Source: Nocardia yamanashiensis NBRC 100130 (GTDB lineage Bacteria > Actinomycetota > Actinomycetes > Mycobacteriales > Mycobacteriaceae). From it: a stretch of 64,000 bases of DNA. A program made the translations under genes and the position numbers. This document shows, piece by piece, positions 52,056 to 60,156 of the stretch (positions are counted from its first letter, which is position 1; every line of letters starts with the position of its first letter). The DNA lies in the NCBI RefSeq assembly GCF_001613325.1, contig NZ_BDCD01000030.1:1-64000 (forward strand), written 5' to 3'. Below the pieces are notes generated by a model. The model saw nothing but the letters and a program-made list of their open reading frames with translations. It was not told the DNA's origin and ran no database searches.

Positions 52056-52080
52056 GTTTGCGGGATTGCCCACCGGGTAG
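52056..52080 (+). promoter_or_regulatory. SigF/SigB-type promoter upstream of the poly-G tract
   Basis: GTTT (52056-52059), 15 nt, then GGGTAG (52075-52080). Transcription would begin near 52087-52090, right at the start of the G-tract and 65 bp before the ATG at 52145. Confidence 0.65.
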
Positions 52081-52089
52081 GCGCTACGC

Positions 52090-52108
52090 GGGGGGGGGGG
52101 GGGGGGGG
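52090..52108 (+). repeat. Run of 19 consecutive G
   Basis: This is the longest homopolymer seen in the window. It sits at the predicted transcription start of the 84-residue protein gene, in the 5' UTR, between the promoter at 52056-52080 and the ribosome site. Such tracts change length easily during replication; the exact count in an assembly is also unreliable. Confidence 0.85.
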
Positions 52109-52144
52109 TCAGAACGACCATCGGATCGGGAAGGAACGATCGAC

Positions 52145-52399
52145 ATGGGTAAGAGCAACGAAACCGGCACGATCACCGGCACCAGGGACAAGGACTACAA
52201 CCTGCTCTGGTTCGTGCAGGCCTCACTGGACAATGCGCTGCGCCTGGACACCTACATCGCCGATGCCGAACGCGACGGCGACAACGAACTCGCCGATTTC
52301 TTCCGGCGCGCCCAGAGCGAAAGCCGCACCGGCGGCGAGAAGGGTAAGGCGCTGCTGGCCACCCGGCTGCAGGGATCGGATATTCCGATCGCCCGCTAG
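52145..52399 (+). CDS. Conserved 84-residue helical protein
   Basis: This protein reads GTRDKDYNLLWFVQASLDNALRLDTYIADAERDGDNELADFFRRAQSESRTGGEKGK and is wholly helical, with a rubrerythrin-like or four-helix half-bundle look. Similar short proteins are frequent in Mycobacteriales without known role. AAGGAA precedes the ATG. Its mRNA leader contains the 19-G run. Confidence 0.75.
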   Translation: MGKSNETGTITGTRDKDYNLLWFVQASLDNALRLDTYIADAERDGDNELADFFRRAQSESRTGGEKGKALLATRLQGSDIPIAR

Positions 52400-52469
52400 C
52401 GGCTCAGCGATGAAGGCGGCCTCCGATCGGACGGCCGCCGCGCCGCCTCGTCGTCATGGGGTGAGTATC

Positions 52470-52494
52470 GTTTGGACGCCGGCGAAGCGGGAAC
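52470..52494 (+). promoter_or_regulatory. Weak SigF-like promoter candidate for the STAS gene
   Basis: GTTT (52470-52473), 15 nt, then GGGAAC (52489-52494), a -10 element that departs from GGGTA. It lies 104 bp before the STAS ATG at 52598. Confidence 0.3.
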
Positions 52495-52597
52495 CCGTTG
52501 AGCAGGGTTGAGAGGTACAGCCCGTGTTCGGCGGCGGATCCCGAGCGTCATCCGGTTGTATCCGCCTGCCTTCGCTGACGAAAGTCCGGGTCTGGCA

Positions 52598-52906
52598 ATG
52601 ACCTCTCAATTTGTACGCGGCAGCAAGCCTGTCACCGAGACCTCCGCCGCGGTCCCGATCTGCGTTATCGCCGGTGAGCTCGACGCTCTGACCGTGGAGG
52701 GATTCCGTACTCAGGTACTCGGCGCGTTGCGCGTCGGTGAGACCGTCGTCGTAGATCTGCGCTCGGTCACGTTTTTCAGCATCCGCGCGCTACGGGCCCT
52801 GCTGGAATTGCAGCGCCTGGCCGAGGTGCGCCATTGCAATCTGCTGGTGTTGGGCTCACGGTGCGTGGACCGCGTTTTCGAGATGGCCGGCGCGGCAGGC
52901 CAATGA
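52598..52906 (+). CDS. STAS-domain anti-sigma factor antagonist
   Basis: This 102-residue protein is a single STAS domain (ICVIAGELDALTVEGFRTQVLGAL, VVVDLRSVTFFSIRALRALLELQRLA). The SIRAL segment occupies the place of the phosphorylated Ser of SpoIIAA/RsbV proteins. Such proteins release a sigma factor by binding its anti-sigma kinase. The start is uncertain (weak ribosome site). It could partner with the fused STAS-HATPase proteins at 31 and 37 kb. Confidence 0.8.
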   Translation: MTSQFVRGSKPVTETSAAVPICVIAGELDALTVEGFRTQVLGALRVGETVVVDLRSVTFFSIRALRALLELQRLAEVRHCNLLVLGSRCVDRVFEMAGAAGQ

Positions 52907-53004
52907 TGTGACGGCAGCCGAGAACCGGGCTCGCCGCAACTCTTCGAAGATCGGCCAAACCCTGTCGTGGCACACATCGAACCTCGGGTATGCGAACGAC
53001 CCGA

Positions 53005-53034
53005 CATGCCGCATCGTGTGTAGGTTTTCCGAAT
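53005..53034 (+). promoter_or_regulatory. Candidate SigK promoter of the SigK/RskA operon
   Basis: CCGAAT (53029-53034) is the -10 element known for mycobacterial SigK promoters. CATGCC (53005-53010) lies 18 nt upstream where CCATCC is expected. The site is 47 bp before the first gene of the operon that encodes SigK, so autoregulation is likely. Confidence 0.45.
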
Positions 53035-53080
53035 AGTGCCGCACTGCGGCTCGCCTGCTGTGACGTCTGGCGGGCAGTGC

Positions 53081-54391
53081 ATGTCTGAGCTGGGTGAGCG
53101 CCGGGATGTCGCGGTTGTCGGGAGTGGGATCGCCGGGTTGACGGCGGCCTACGTGCTGGCGCGGACCGACCGGGTGACGTTGTACGAGAAGGATGTTCGG
53201 CTCGGCGGGCACGCGCATACACATGAGGTCGAGTTCGCGCCGGGGCGGCGGGTGTGGGTGGATTCCGGGTTCATCGTGCACAACGATCGGACGTATCCGA
53301 CCGTGCGGCGATTGTTCGGGGAGCTGGGCGTGCAGACCCGGGAAACCGATATGTCGATGTCGGTGCGGGCGGACGCGGTGGGGCTGGAGTATGCGGGGGC
53401 GCGGGGGATCGGGGGATTGTTTCCGGCGCCGCGCCGGCTCGTGGACCGTCGCTATCTGGGGATGCTGGGGGAGATTCCGCGGTTCCATCGGGCGGCGCGC
53501 GCGGTGTTGCGGAATCCGGATTCCGGGATCACGCTGGCCGGGTTTCTGCGGCAGCACCGGTTCAGTGACTATTTCACGGAATACTTCATGAACCCGCTGG
53601 TCGCCGCGGTGTGGTCGTGTGAGGCGCGGGTGGCGGCCCGGTATCCGGCGCACTACCTGTTCCGGTTCCTGGATCACCACGGCATGCTGACCGTCCACGG
53701 TTCGCCGACGTGGCGCACCGTGGTCGGCGGGTCGGCCCGGTACGTGGAGAAGATCGCCGACCGGATCGACGAGATCCGCACCGGCACAACCGTACTCGCG
53801 GTCGACGAGCGGCCCGATTGTGTGCTCGTCGCCGAGTCCGGTGGCTTGCGCCGCTTCGACGCCGCCGTCATCGCGACCCACCCGCAGCAGGCGCTGGGAC
53901 TGCTGGCCGCGCCGAGCCCCAAGACGCGGGCCGTGCTGCAAGCCATGCCGTACTCGGTGAACCGGGCACAGCTGCACACCGACGAATCCGTGCTGCCCAG
54001 GGCGCACGGGGCGCGCGCGTCGTGGAACTACCTGGTGCCGCCGGAGACGACGGACGCCGCGGGGGTGGTCGTCACCTACGATCTGACCCGCCTCATGGGC
54101 CTGGACCATGTGCCCGACCGCAGATTCCTGGTCACCCTCGGCGGGACGCAGTTCGTCGACCCGGGCCGGGTGATCGCGGAGATGACCTACGAACATCCGA
54201 TCTACACCCCGGAATCGGTTGCCGCGCAACATCGTCTGCCCGATATCGACACCGAGCGGATCGCGTTCGCCGGCGCGTATCACGGCTGGGGCTTCCACGA
54301 GGACGGCGCGCGCTCGGGATTGCGCGCGGCCGAACACCTCGGCGGCCGGTGGGAGCACACGCCGGCACCGTCACGGGCGGTCGCACGATGA
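53081..54391 (+). CDS. FAD-dependent oxidoreductase (COG2907)
   Basis: This 436-residue flavoprotein has an N-terminal dinucleotide fold (VAVVGSGIAGLTAAYVLA, then YEKDVRLGGHAHTHEV) and family motifs VDSGFIVHNDRTYPTVRRLF and FAGAYHGWGFHEDGARSGL. It corresponds to Rv0449c in the M. tuberculosis SigK locus and opens the operon here. It probably oxidises or reduces a lipid substrate together with the methyltransferases downstream. Its stop overlaps the next ATG. Confidence 0.9.
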   Translation: MSELGERRDVAVVGSGIAGLTAAYVLARTDRVTLYEKDVRLGGHAHTHEVEFAPGRRVWVDSGFIVHNDRTYPTVRRLFGELGVQTRETDMSMSVRADAVGLEYAGARGIGGLFPAPRRLVDRRYLGMLGEIPRFHRAARAVLRNPDSGITLAGFLRQHRFSDYFTEYFMNPLVAAVWSCEARVAARYPAHYLFRFLDHHGMLTVHGSPTWRTVVGGSARYVEKIADRIDEIRTGTTVLAVDERPDCVLVAESGGLRRFDAAVIATHPQQALGLLAAPSPKTRAVLQAMPYSVNRAQLHTDESVLPRAHGARASWNYLVPPETTDAAGVVVTYDLTRLMGLDHVPDRRFLVTLGGTQFVDPGRVIAEMTYEHPIYTPESVAAQHRLPDIDTERIAFAGAYHGWGFHEDGARSGLRAAEHLGGRWEHTPAPSRAVAR

Positions 54392-55119
54392 GCACCCCGG
54401 CGCTGTACTTCACCAGAATCCACCACGCCCGCCGGGACCCGATCCGGCACGCATTCGACTATCGCGGCTACAGCTGGTATTTCGACCTCGACAATCCACC
54501 CCGGTTACCGATTCCGTTGCGGCCCTTCGGATATTTCCGCGCCCGGGATCACCTGGACGGGCCGGGCACGACATTGCGCGCCCGGGTGGATGCCGTGCTG
54601 GCCGAACACGACATCGACTGCACCGGCGGCCGGGTCACCGCGCTCATGAACGCACGGGCGCTGGGTTACGTCTTCGACCCGCTCACCGTCTTCTGGTGCC
54701 ACGATCGCGATCAGCGGCTGCGGTGCGTGCTCGCCGAGGTGCACAATACCTACGGGCAGCGCCATACCTACCTGCTGCGATCCGGCGAGACCGGTCTCTG
54801 CGAGACCGACAAGCGGTTCTACGTCTCGCCGTTCCACCCGGTGGCCGGGCGATACCGGCTGCGGCTCCCCGAACCCGACGGCTGGCTGTCCTTGGGAATC
54901 GCCCTGCACCGTGACGGCCTGCCACCCTTCCACGCGGCGATGACCGGTTACCGGCTGCCCGTGACCGCGCGCTCGGTCCTGCGCGCGCAATTGCGCGCTC
55001 CGCTCTCACCCTGGCTGACCGCAGCCCGGATCCGCCGGCAGGGAATCACCCTGTGGGCGAAGGGCCTTCCCGTCGTCCCGCGGCCGTGCGCCCCCACTCT
55101 CCGAAGGACTGTCTCGTGA
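54388..55119 (+). CDS. DUF1365 protein
   Basis: This 243-residue protein is of the DUF1365 (COG3496) family: TRIHHARRDPIRHAFDYRGYSWYFDLD, NARALGYVFDPLTVFWCHD, EVHNTYGQRHTYLL, DKRFYVSPFHPVAGRYRL. It corresponds to Rv0448c. The family always occurs with COG2907 oxidoreductases and Cfa-type methyltransferases, suggesting one lipid-modifying pathway; the reaction is unknown. Overlaps both neighbours by 4 nt. Confidence 0.92.
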   Translation: MSTPALYFTRIHHARRDPIRHAFDYRGYSWYFDLDNPPRLPIPLRPFGYFRARDHLDGPGTTLRARVDAVLAEHDIDCTGGRVTALMNARALGYVFDPLTVFWCHDRDQRLRCVLAEVHNTYGQRHTYLLRSGETGLCETDKRFYVSPFHPVAGRYRLRLPEPDGWLSLGIALHRDGLPPFHAAMTGYRLPVTARSVLRAQLRAPLSPWLTAARIRRQGITLWAKGLPVVPRPCAPTLRRTVS

Positions 55120-56375
55120 CCAGCACCTGCCCGCACACCCTCGACGGGGACCTGCTGCCGCCGATTCCCACCGGGCCCGGCACCGGGCTGCGTGCGCGGG
55201 CGGCCGCCGTCCTGTTCCGGCGCGCGGTCGCGCGGCTGCCGCTGCGCGTGGAATTCCCCGACGGCGCCGTACTGGGTGCGGGAGCGTGCGTGGACACCTT
55301 GCCGCGCATGATCATCCGTGATCCGGGCTCGTTCTTCGCGCGCCTGGGCCAGCAGGGACTGATCGGATTCGGTGAATCCTATACGGCGGGGGAGTGGACC
55401 GCGCCCGATCCGGCGGCCGTGCTCACCGTGCTGGCCGGTCGCCTCACCCGATTGATTCCCGCCCCGCTGCAACGATTCCGGGCCGCGCTGCTGCCGTCGC
55501 CGCCCGCGGGCGAACTCGGCACGCCGGCGAACGCACGCGGGCACATCGAACATCACTACGACCTGTCCAACGAGTTGTTCCAGCTGTTCCTCGACGACTC
55601 CATGACCTATTCGGCGGCACTGTTCGAGGACCCCGCCGAGGCGTCGCCGGATCTGCTGCTCGCCGCCCAGCACCGCAAGATCGACCGATTGCTGGACGCG
55701 GCGGGCGTCCGGGCCGGCACCCGGGTACTCGAAATCGGTTCCGGCTGGGGCGAACTGTGCGTGCGTGCCGCCGCGCGCGGGGCGACGGTGCGCTCGGTGA
55801 CCCTGTCCCATCGGCAGCTGGACCTGGCCCGGATCCGGGTGGCCGCCGCCGGATTCGAGGAGTCGGTCTGCGTCGATCTGTGCGACTACCGCGATATCCG
55901 GGGCGAGTACGACGCCATCGTCTCGGTCGAGATGATCGAAGCCGTCGGTTATCAGCACTGGCCGGTCTACTTCGACCGCCTGCGGCGCCTGCTGGCTCCG
56001 GGCGGGCGCATCGCGTTGCAGGCGATCACCATGCCGCACGACCGGATGCTCGCGACCCGCCACACCTACACCTGGATCCAGAAGTACATCTTCCCCGGCG
56101 GCTTCCTGCCCTCGACCGAAGCCATCGCGGACAACGCCCGCGCGAGCGGCCTGCGGGTGCGCGAAAGGTATTGCTTCGGTGACCATTACGCGGAAACCCT
56201 GCGGTTGTGGCGGGAGCGATTCGACGCCCGCGCCGTCGATGTGACCGCGCTCGGATTCGACGCCGGTTTCCGCCGCCTGTGGCAGTTCTACCTCGCCTAC
56301 TCCGAAGCCGGATTCCGTTCGGGGTATCTCGATGTCCAGCAGATCGTGCTCGATCGTCCCGAGGGAGCCTCGTGA
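55116..56375 (+). CDS. Cyclopropane-fatty-acid-synthase-like methyltransferase 1 (UfaA1-like)
   Basis: This 419-residue protein has an N-terminal lipid-binding region (FPDGAVLGAG) and a C-terminal SAM domain (VLEIGSGWGELCVRAAARG; substrate region HIEHHYDLSNELFQLFLDDSMTYSAALFED). The catalytic-region SVEMIEAVGYQHWPVYF is present. It corresponds in position and type to ufaA1 (Rv0447c). The GTG start follows GAAGGA and overlaps the upstream stop. It probably methylates the double bond of membrane fatty acids. Confidence 0.9.
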   Translation: MTSTCPHTLDGDLLPPIPTGPGTGLRARAAAVLFRRAVARLPLRVEFPDGAVLGAGACVDTLPRMIIRDPGSFFARLGQQGLIGFGESYTAGEWTAPDPAAVLTVLAGRLTRLIPAPLQRFRAALLPSPPAGELGTPANARGHIEHHYDLSNELFQLFLDDSMTYSAALFEDPAEASPDLLLAAQHRKIDRLLDAAGVRAGTRVLEIGSGWGELCVRAAARGATVRSVTLSHRQLDLARIRVAAAGFEESVCVDLCDYRDIRGEYDAIVSVEMIEAVGYQHWPVYFDRLRRLLAPGGRIALQAITMPHDRMLATRHTYTWIQKYIFPGGFLPSTEAIADNARASGLRVRERYCFGDHYAETLRLWRERFDARAVDVTALGFDAGFRRLWQFYLAYSEAGFRSGYLDVQQIVLDRPEGAS

Positions 56376-57655
56376 ATATCGCCGACCGCCTCGAATCCGT
56401 CCTGCGGCCGCTGCTGCGCGGGCCGCTTCCGGTGCGCCTGGACGCCTGGGACGGCAGCACGGCCGGACCGGCCGACGCACCCCGGGTAGTGCTGAGCGGC
56501 CCGCACGCGCTGCGCAGAATCCTCTGGCGCCCGAACGAACTCGGCGCGGCGCAAGCGTATGTGACCGGTGAGATCGATGTCGACGGCGATCTCGGCGCGG
56601 CGCTGACCGGCGTCTGGGCCGCGGTCGCCCAGCGTGGTCTCACCGGTGCGCGAGCCACCGATCTGGCTCGCCTCGCGGTCGCCGCCGTGCGCTGCGGAGG
56701 CTTCGGTCCGCCACCGCCGCCGCCGTCCGGTCAAGCCCGGCTGCGCGGGCGGCGTAACCGGCAGCCCCGCGATCGGGCGGCGATCAGTCATCACTACGAC
56801 GTCTCCAACGCCTTCTACACCCTGCTGCTCGATCCCGCGATGGCCTACTCCTGCGCCTACTTCACCCGCGGCGTGCCGGGTATGCCCGCCGATCCGGCGT
56901 ACGGTCTCGCCGAAGCGCAGCGCGACAAACTGGACCTGGTCTGCGCGAAACTCGAACTCGCGCCGGGCAAACGGCTGCTGGACGTCGGCTGCGGCTGGGG
57001 CGCGCTGAGCCTGCACGCCGCCGAGCGCTACGGCGCGGAGGTCGTGGGCATCACCATCGCGCGCGCCCAGTACGAGCACATCCGGGCCCGGATCGCCGAG
57101 CGCGGTGTCGGCGATCGAGTGCGGGTGCTGCTGTCGGACTATCGCGAATGCACCAGCACCGGATTCGACGCGGTGGCCTCGCTGGAAATGGGTGAGCATG
57201 TGGGAGAACGCAATTACCCGCAGTACGCGCGGATGCTGCACGACGCCGCCGCTCCGGGCGCGCCGGTGCTGATCCAGCAGATGTCGCGGCACGGCCGGCA
57301 CCCCGGCGGTGGCCCGTTCATCGAATCCTTCATCGCACCCGATATGGCCATGCGACCGGTCGGGGACACCATCGGCCTGCTCGAGGCGTCCGGGCTCGAG
57401 ATCCGCGGCGTGCAGGCATTGCGCGAGCACTACGGGTGGACCGCGCGCGCCTGGCTGCGGCGACTCGAGGAACGCTGGGACGACGCGGTCGCCCTGCTGG
57501 GGGTGGAAGGGGCGCGGACCTGGCGGCTGTATCTGGCCGGCGGCGCGCTCGCCTTCGAACAGGGACGCATGGGCGTGGACCAGATTCTCGCCCGGCGACC
57601 CGGCCCGGTGGGTGCGCGACAGCCGGCTCCGCCGCCAGAGATGGTCGTATCATGA
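56372..57655 (+). CDS. Cyclopropane-fatty-acid-synthase-like methyltransferase 2
   Basis: This 427-residue enzyme has DRAAISHHYDVSNAFYTLLLDPAMAYSCAYF, the SAM motif LLDVGCGWGALSLHAAERYG, and the region SLEMGEHVGERNYPQYARML. It differs clearly from its neighbour (methyl-accepting region and tail), so it is not a recent duplicate. M. tuberculosis has one such gene at this place; the second may allow a distinct methyl or cyclopropyl modification. GTGA overlap with the previous gene, ATGA with the next. Confidence 0.9.
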   Translation: MNIADRLESVLRPLLRGPLPVRLDAWDGSTAGPADAPRVVLSGPHALRRILWRPNELGAAQAYVTGEIDVDGDLGAALTGVWAAVAQRGLTGARATDLARLAVAAVRCGGFGPPPPPPSGQARLRGRRNRQPRDRAAISHHYDVSNAFYTLLLDPAMAYSCAYFTRGVPGMPADPAYGLAEAQRDKLDLVCAKLELAPGKRLLDVGCGWGALSLHAAERYGAEVVGITIARAQYEHIRARIAERGVGDRVRVLLSDYRECTSTGFDAVASLEMGEHVGERNYPQYARMLHDAAAPGAPVLIQQMSRHGRHPGGGPFIESFIAPDMAMRPVGDTIGLLEASGLEIRGVQALREHYGWTARAWLRRLEERWDDAVALLGVEGARTWRLYLAGGALAFEQGRMGVDQILARRPGPVGARQPAPPPEMVVS

Positions 57656-58437
57656 ACGCCCACAACATGTTCGAGATCGGGGCGGCCTCCGCTCTGGTTG
57701 TCGCGATCGTGCAGATCACCACCTTCCTCGTGGCCCGGCGGCTGGGCCGCTACAACATCGTGGATGTGGTGTGGGGGCTCGGATTCGGCGTGGTCGCCGT
57801 GGTCGCGGCCGTGGTGGGTGATGGTTCGGGAACGCGGCGTTGGCTGCTGGCGGCACTGGTGGGGAGCTGGGGGCTGCGCTTGAGCCTGCATCTGCGGCGG
57901 CGCGTGCGCGGACAGGGCGAAGACCCGCGCTACGCCGCCTTGCTGGAGCGGCACGGGCGCACCCCGGCGGTGGTTTTCACGCGGATTTTCCTGGCGCAAG
58001 GCGTGCTGCAATGGGTGATCTCGCTGCCCATCCAGGTCTCGGCGGCGGCGGGACCGGCACGAGGATTCGGCCGGGTCGCCGTGGCGGCGGGCGTGCTGGT
58101 CTGGGCGATCGGCTTCGTCTTCGAAGCGGTCGGTGACCGGCAGCTGGCCCGGTTCAAGGCCGACCCGGGCAATCGAGGTCGCATCATGGACCGCGGGCTG
58201 TGGGCCTGGACCCGGCATCCGAACTACTTCGGCGACTGCTGCGTCTGGTGGGGCATCTGGCTGATCGCGGCCGGTGCCTGGCCCGGTCCGCTGACCGTGT
58301 TCGCGCCGATGATCATGTCCTACCTGCTGATTCGCGGGTCGGGCGCGCGGCTGCTCGAGCAAGCGATGAGCGACCGGCCCGGCTATCGCGAATACCAGGC
58401 GCGCACCTCGGCGTTCTTCCCCCGGCCCGCACGCTGA
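57652..58437 (+). CDS. DUF1295 membrane protein (steroid-reductase-like fold)
   Basis: This 261-residue multi-pass membrane protein is of the DUF1295 family, related to isoprenylcysteine methyltransferases and steroid 5-alpha reductases. Family motifs: RYNIVDVVWGLGF, GLRLSLHLRRR, GLWAWTRHPNYFGDCCVWWG, YREYQARTSAFFP. It corresponds to Rv0446c. It probably performs a reduction on the lipid intermediates of the pathway; unproven. Overlaps the previous gene; 168 bp separate it from sigK. Confidence 0.92.
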   Translation: MNAHNMFEIGAASALVVAIVQITTFLVARRLGRYNIVDVVWGLGFGVVAVVAAVVGDGSGTRRWLLAALVGSWGLRLSLHLRRRVRGQGEDPRYAALLERHGRTPAVVFTRIFLAQGVLQWVISLPIQVSAAAGPARGFGRVAVAAGVLVWAIGFVFEAVGDRQLARFKADPGNRGRIMDRGLWAWTRHPNYFGDCCVWWGIWLIAAGAWPGPLTVFAPMIMSYLLIRGSGARLLEQAMSDRPGYREYQARTSAFFPRPAR

Positions 58438-58605
58438 GGTGCGCGGGTGTCCCCGCCGGTGCGCCGAGATCACCGAGTTCGCCACGCGACGCGGCGGACA
58501 TCACTAGGCTTCGACTCGATATGCGAACTCTCCGCAGACCATCACGCCGACGAGTGTCCGTCAGTCGCCTCGTACGGGTGCCACCGCCCGGAGGGACACG
58601 GCGTC

Positions 58606-59259
58606 ATGGCTGATGAGCGGCGATTCCGCACCGTCGTGCGCGACACCGGCGAAACCTCGGCCGATGCCTGCCCGGTCCGGCCCGTCACATCCGAGACCGA
58701 GATCGCGCTCCGGCTCACGGCCCTGCTGGGCGGTATCGCCGACGGCGACCGGGAGGCTTTCACCGAGTTCTACCGGTCCACCCACGACCGGGTGTACGGG
58801 CTGGCCCTGCGCGTGCTGCGGCGTCCCGCGGCGGCCGAGGAAGTCACCCAGGAGCTCTACCTGTACGTGTGGAAATCCGCCGGGCAGTTCGATCCACGAC
58901 TGGCCAGTCCGATCGGCTGGCTGATGATGCTCACCCATCGGCGGGCGGTCGATCGCGTGCGGGTCGAAGCCTCGGCCACCACCCGCGATATCGCCTACGG
59001 GCATCGGCACCTGGGCCGCGATCACGACGTGGTCGCCGAGACGGTCGGCCAGCGCGCGGAAGAACAGGCCGTGGTGCACTGCCTCGAGACCCTCACCGCC
59101 ACCCAGCGCGAAACCGTCGCCTTGGCCTACTACGGCGGGCGGACCTACGCCGAAGTGGCTGCGCACCTGGGCATTCCGCTCAACACCGTCAAGACGCGCA
59201 TCCGCGACGGCTTGAAACGACTGCAGAACTGTTTGACGGGATCGATGAGCGATGCCTGA
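58606..59259 (+). CDS. sigK: ECF sigma factor SigK
   Basis: This 217-residue ECF sigma factor has region 2 (DREAFTEFYRSTHDRVYGLALRVL, EEVTQELYLYVWKSAGQFDP) and region 4 (TATQRETVALAYYGGRTYAEVAAHLGIPLNTVKTRIRDGLKRL). Cys159 and Cys209 are 50 residues apart, the same spacing as the redox-active Cys133/Cys183 of M. tuberculosis SigK. The ATG at 58606 has GGAGGGA upstream. It overlaps rskA by 8 nt. It likely directs transcription from the CCGAAT promoter at 53 kb. Confidence 0.93.
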   Translation: MADERRFRTVVRDTGETSADACPVRPVTSETEIALRLTALLGGIADGDREAFTEFYRSTHDRVYGLALRVLRRPAAAEEVTQELYLYVWKSAGQFDPRLASPIGWLMMLTHRRAVDRVRVEASATTRDIAYGHRHLGRDHDVVAETVGQRAEEQAVVHCLETLTATQRETVALAYYGGRTYAEVAAHLGIPLNTVKTRIRDGLKRLQNCLTGSMSDA

Positions 59260-59974
59260 GCCGCACGCCGCCGGCGACCTGCTGGACCTGGCCTATCCGT
59301 ACGCGCTCGACGCGTTGCCCGAGGACGAGCGCCGCGCCGTCGAGGACCTGCTCGCGCGCACCGACGAGTCCACCGCCGCGGTGTTCCGCGCCATGGTGCG
59401 GGAATTGCGGGAAACGCTGGCGAGTATGACGGTCGTGGACGCGGTGCCCGCGCCGCCGAACGTGGAGGAGACGCTACAGCGAGCCCTCGACGCCGAAGCG
59501 GACGCGGCGGCACCGCCGTCGCATCGTCACCGCGGCGTGCGATGGCTGGCGGCCGCGGCGGCGATCGCCGTCGTTCTCGGGGTAGGCGCGGGAATCACGG
59601 TCTACCGCAATCAATCCCACGACGACGGCAGCCTGACCGCGCTGCAGGTGCGCACCCATGCCGACGCCCGCGCGCAAACTCTCCCCGTCACCGGCGGCGG
59701 CACCGTCGAGGTCAGTGTCTCCCGCGAATTGCGAGCGGCCGTGGTGTCTTTCGAGACGGTGCCCGCACCGCCCGCAGCGCACACCTACCAGTTGTGGCTC
59801 ATCGCCGCGGGCGGGCTGCCGGAATCGGCAGGCGTCTTCGACACGCTCCCGGGCAACGGTTCGCCACTGCTGATCCGCATCGGCGACGCCGGGCAGCTCG
59901 CGGTCTCGATCGAACCGGCGGGCGGCTCCCCGGCGCCGACCACATCGCCCATCGTCGGCGTGACTTTGAGCTGA
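59252..59974 (+). CDS. rskA: Anti-sigma-K factor RskA
   Basis: This 240-residue protein has a cytoplasmic sigma-binding part (about 1-95, AYPYALDALPEDERRAVEDLL), one membrane helix (WLAAAAAIAVVLGVGAGITV) and an extracytoplasmic RskA domain (HTYQLWLIAAGGLPESAGVF). It holds SigK inactive at the membrane until proteolysis. Overlaps sigK by 8 nt; a strong hairpin follows 12 bp after the stop. Confidence 0.93.
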   Translation: MPEPHAAGDLLDLAYPYALDALPEDERRAVEDLLARTDESTAAVFRAMVRELRETLASMTVVDAVPAPPNVEETLQRALDAEADAAAPPSHRHRGVRWLAAAAAIAVVLGVGAGITVYRNQSHDDGSLTALQVRTHADARAQTLPVTGGGTVEVSVSRELRAAVVSFETVPAPPAAHTYQLWLIAAGGLPESAGVFDTLPGNGSPLLIRIGDAGQLAVSIEPAGGSPAPTTSPIVGVTLS

Positions 59975-59985
59975 TATCGCAGGCG

Positions 59986-60009
59986 CGTCACCCGGTGCAC
60001 CGGGTGACG
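59986..60009 (+). terminator. 24-bp perfect palindrome after rskA
   Basis: The two 12-bp halves (59986-59997 and 59998-60009) are exact reverse complements. In RNA they can form a hairpin closed by about ten pairs. It lies 12 bp after the rskA stop and probably ends the operon. No T-run follows, so an operator role is not excluded. Confidence 0.5.
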
Positions 60010-60026
60010 TCCTGATTGTCCGGATC

Positions 60027-60044
60027 GAAAACTATTTAGTTTTC
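60027..60044. promoter_or_regulatory. 18-bp perfect palindrome upstream of the second NRPS
   Basis: GAAAACTATTTAGTTTTC is an AT-rich perfect palindrome in a GC-rich background, 113 bp before the NRPS ATG. It is a strong operator candidate. It does not fit the IdeR iron box (TTAGG-type), so iron control via IdeR is not supported. The remaining 183-bp gap holds nothing else clear. Confidence 0.5.
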
Positions 60045-60156
60045 CGACCAATCCGATCACCCGAGCTCTGCGATTCCCTACCCGAGTGTTGCGGCAGTGT
60101 TGCTGCAACGCCTGTAGGAGAGTCCACAGTCTGCTATCGGTGATTGGAGTGTCTGG

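Noticed and set aside
60027..60044. IdeR iron box upstream of the NRPS
   Set aside because: The palindrome lacks the TTAGG/CCTAA arms of the IdeR consensus.
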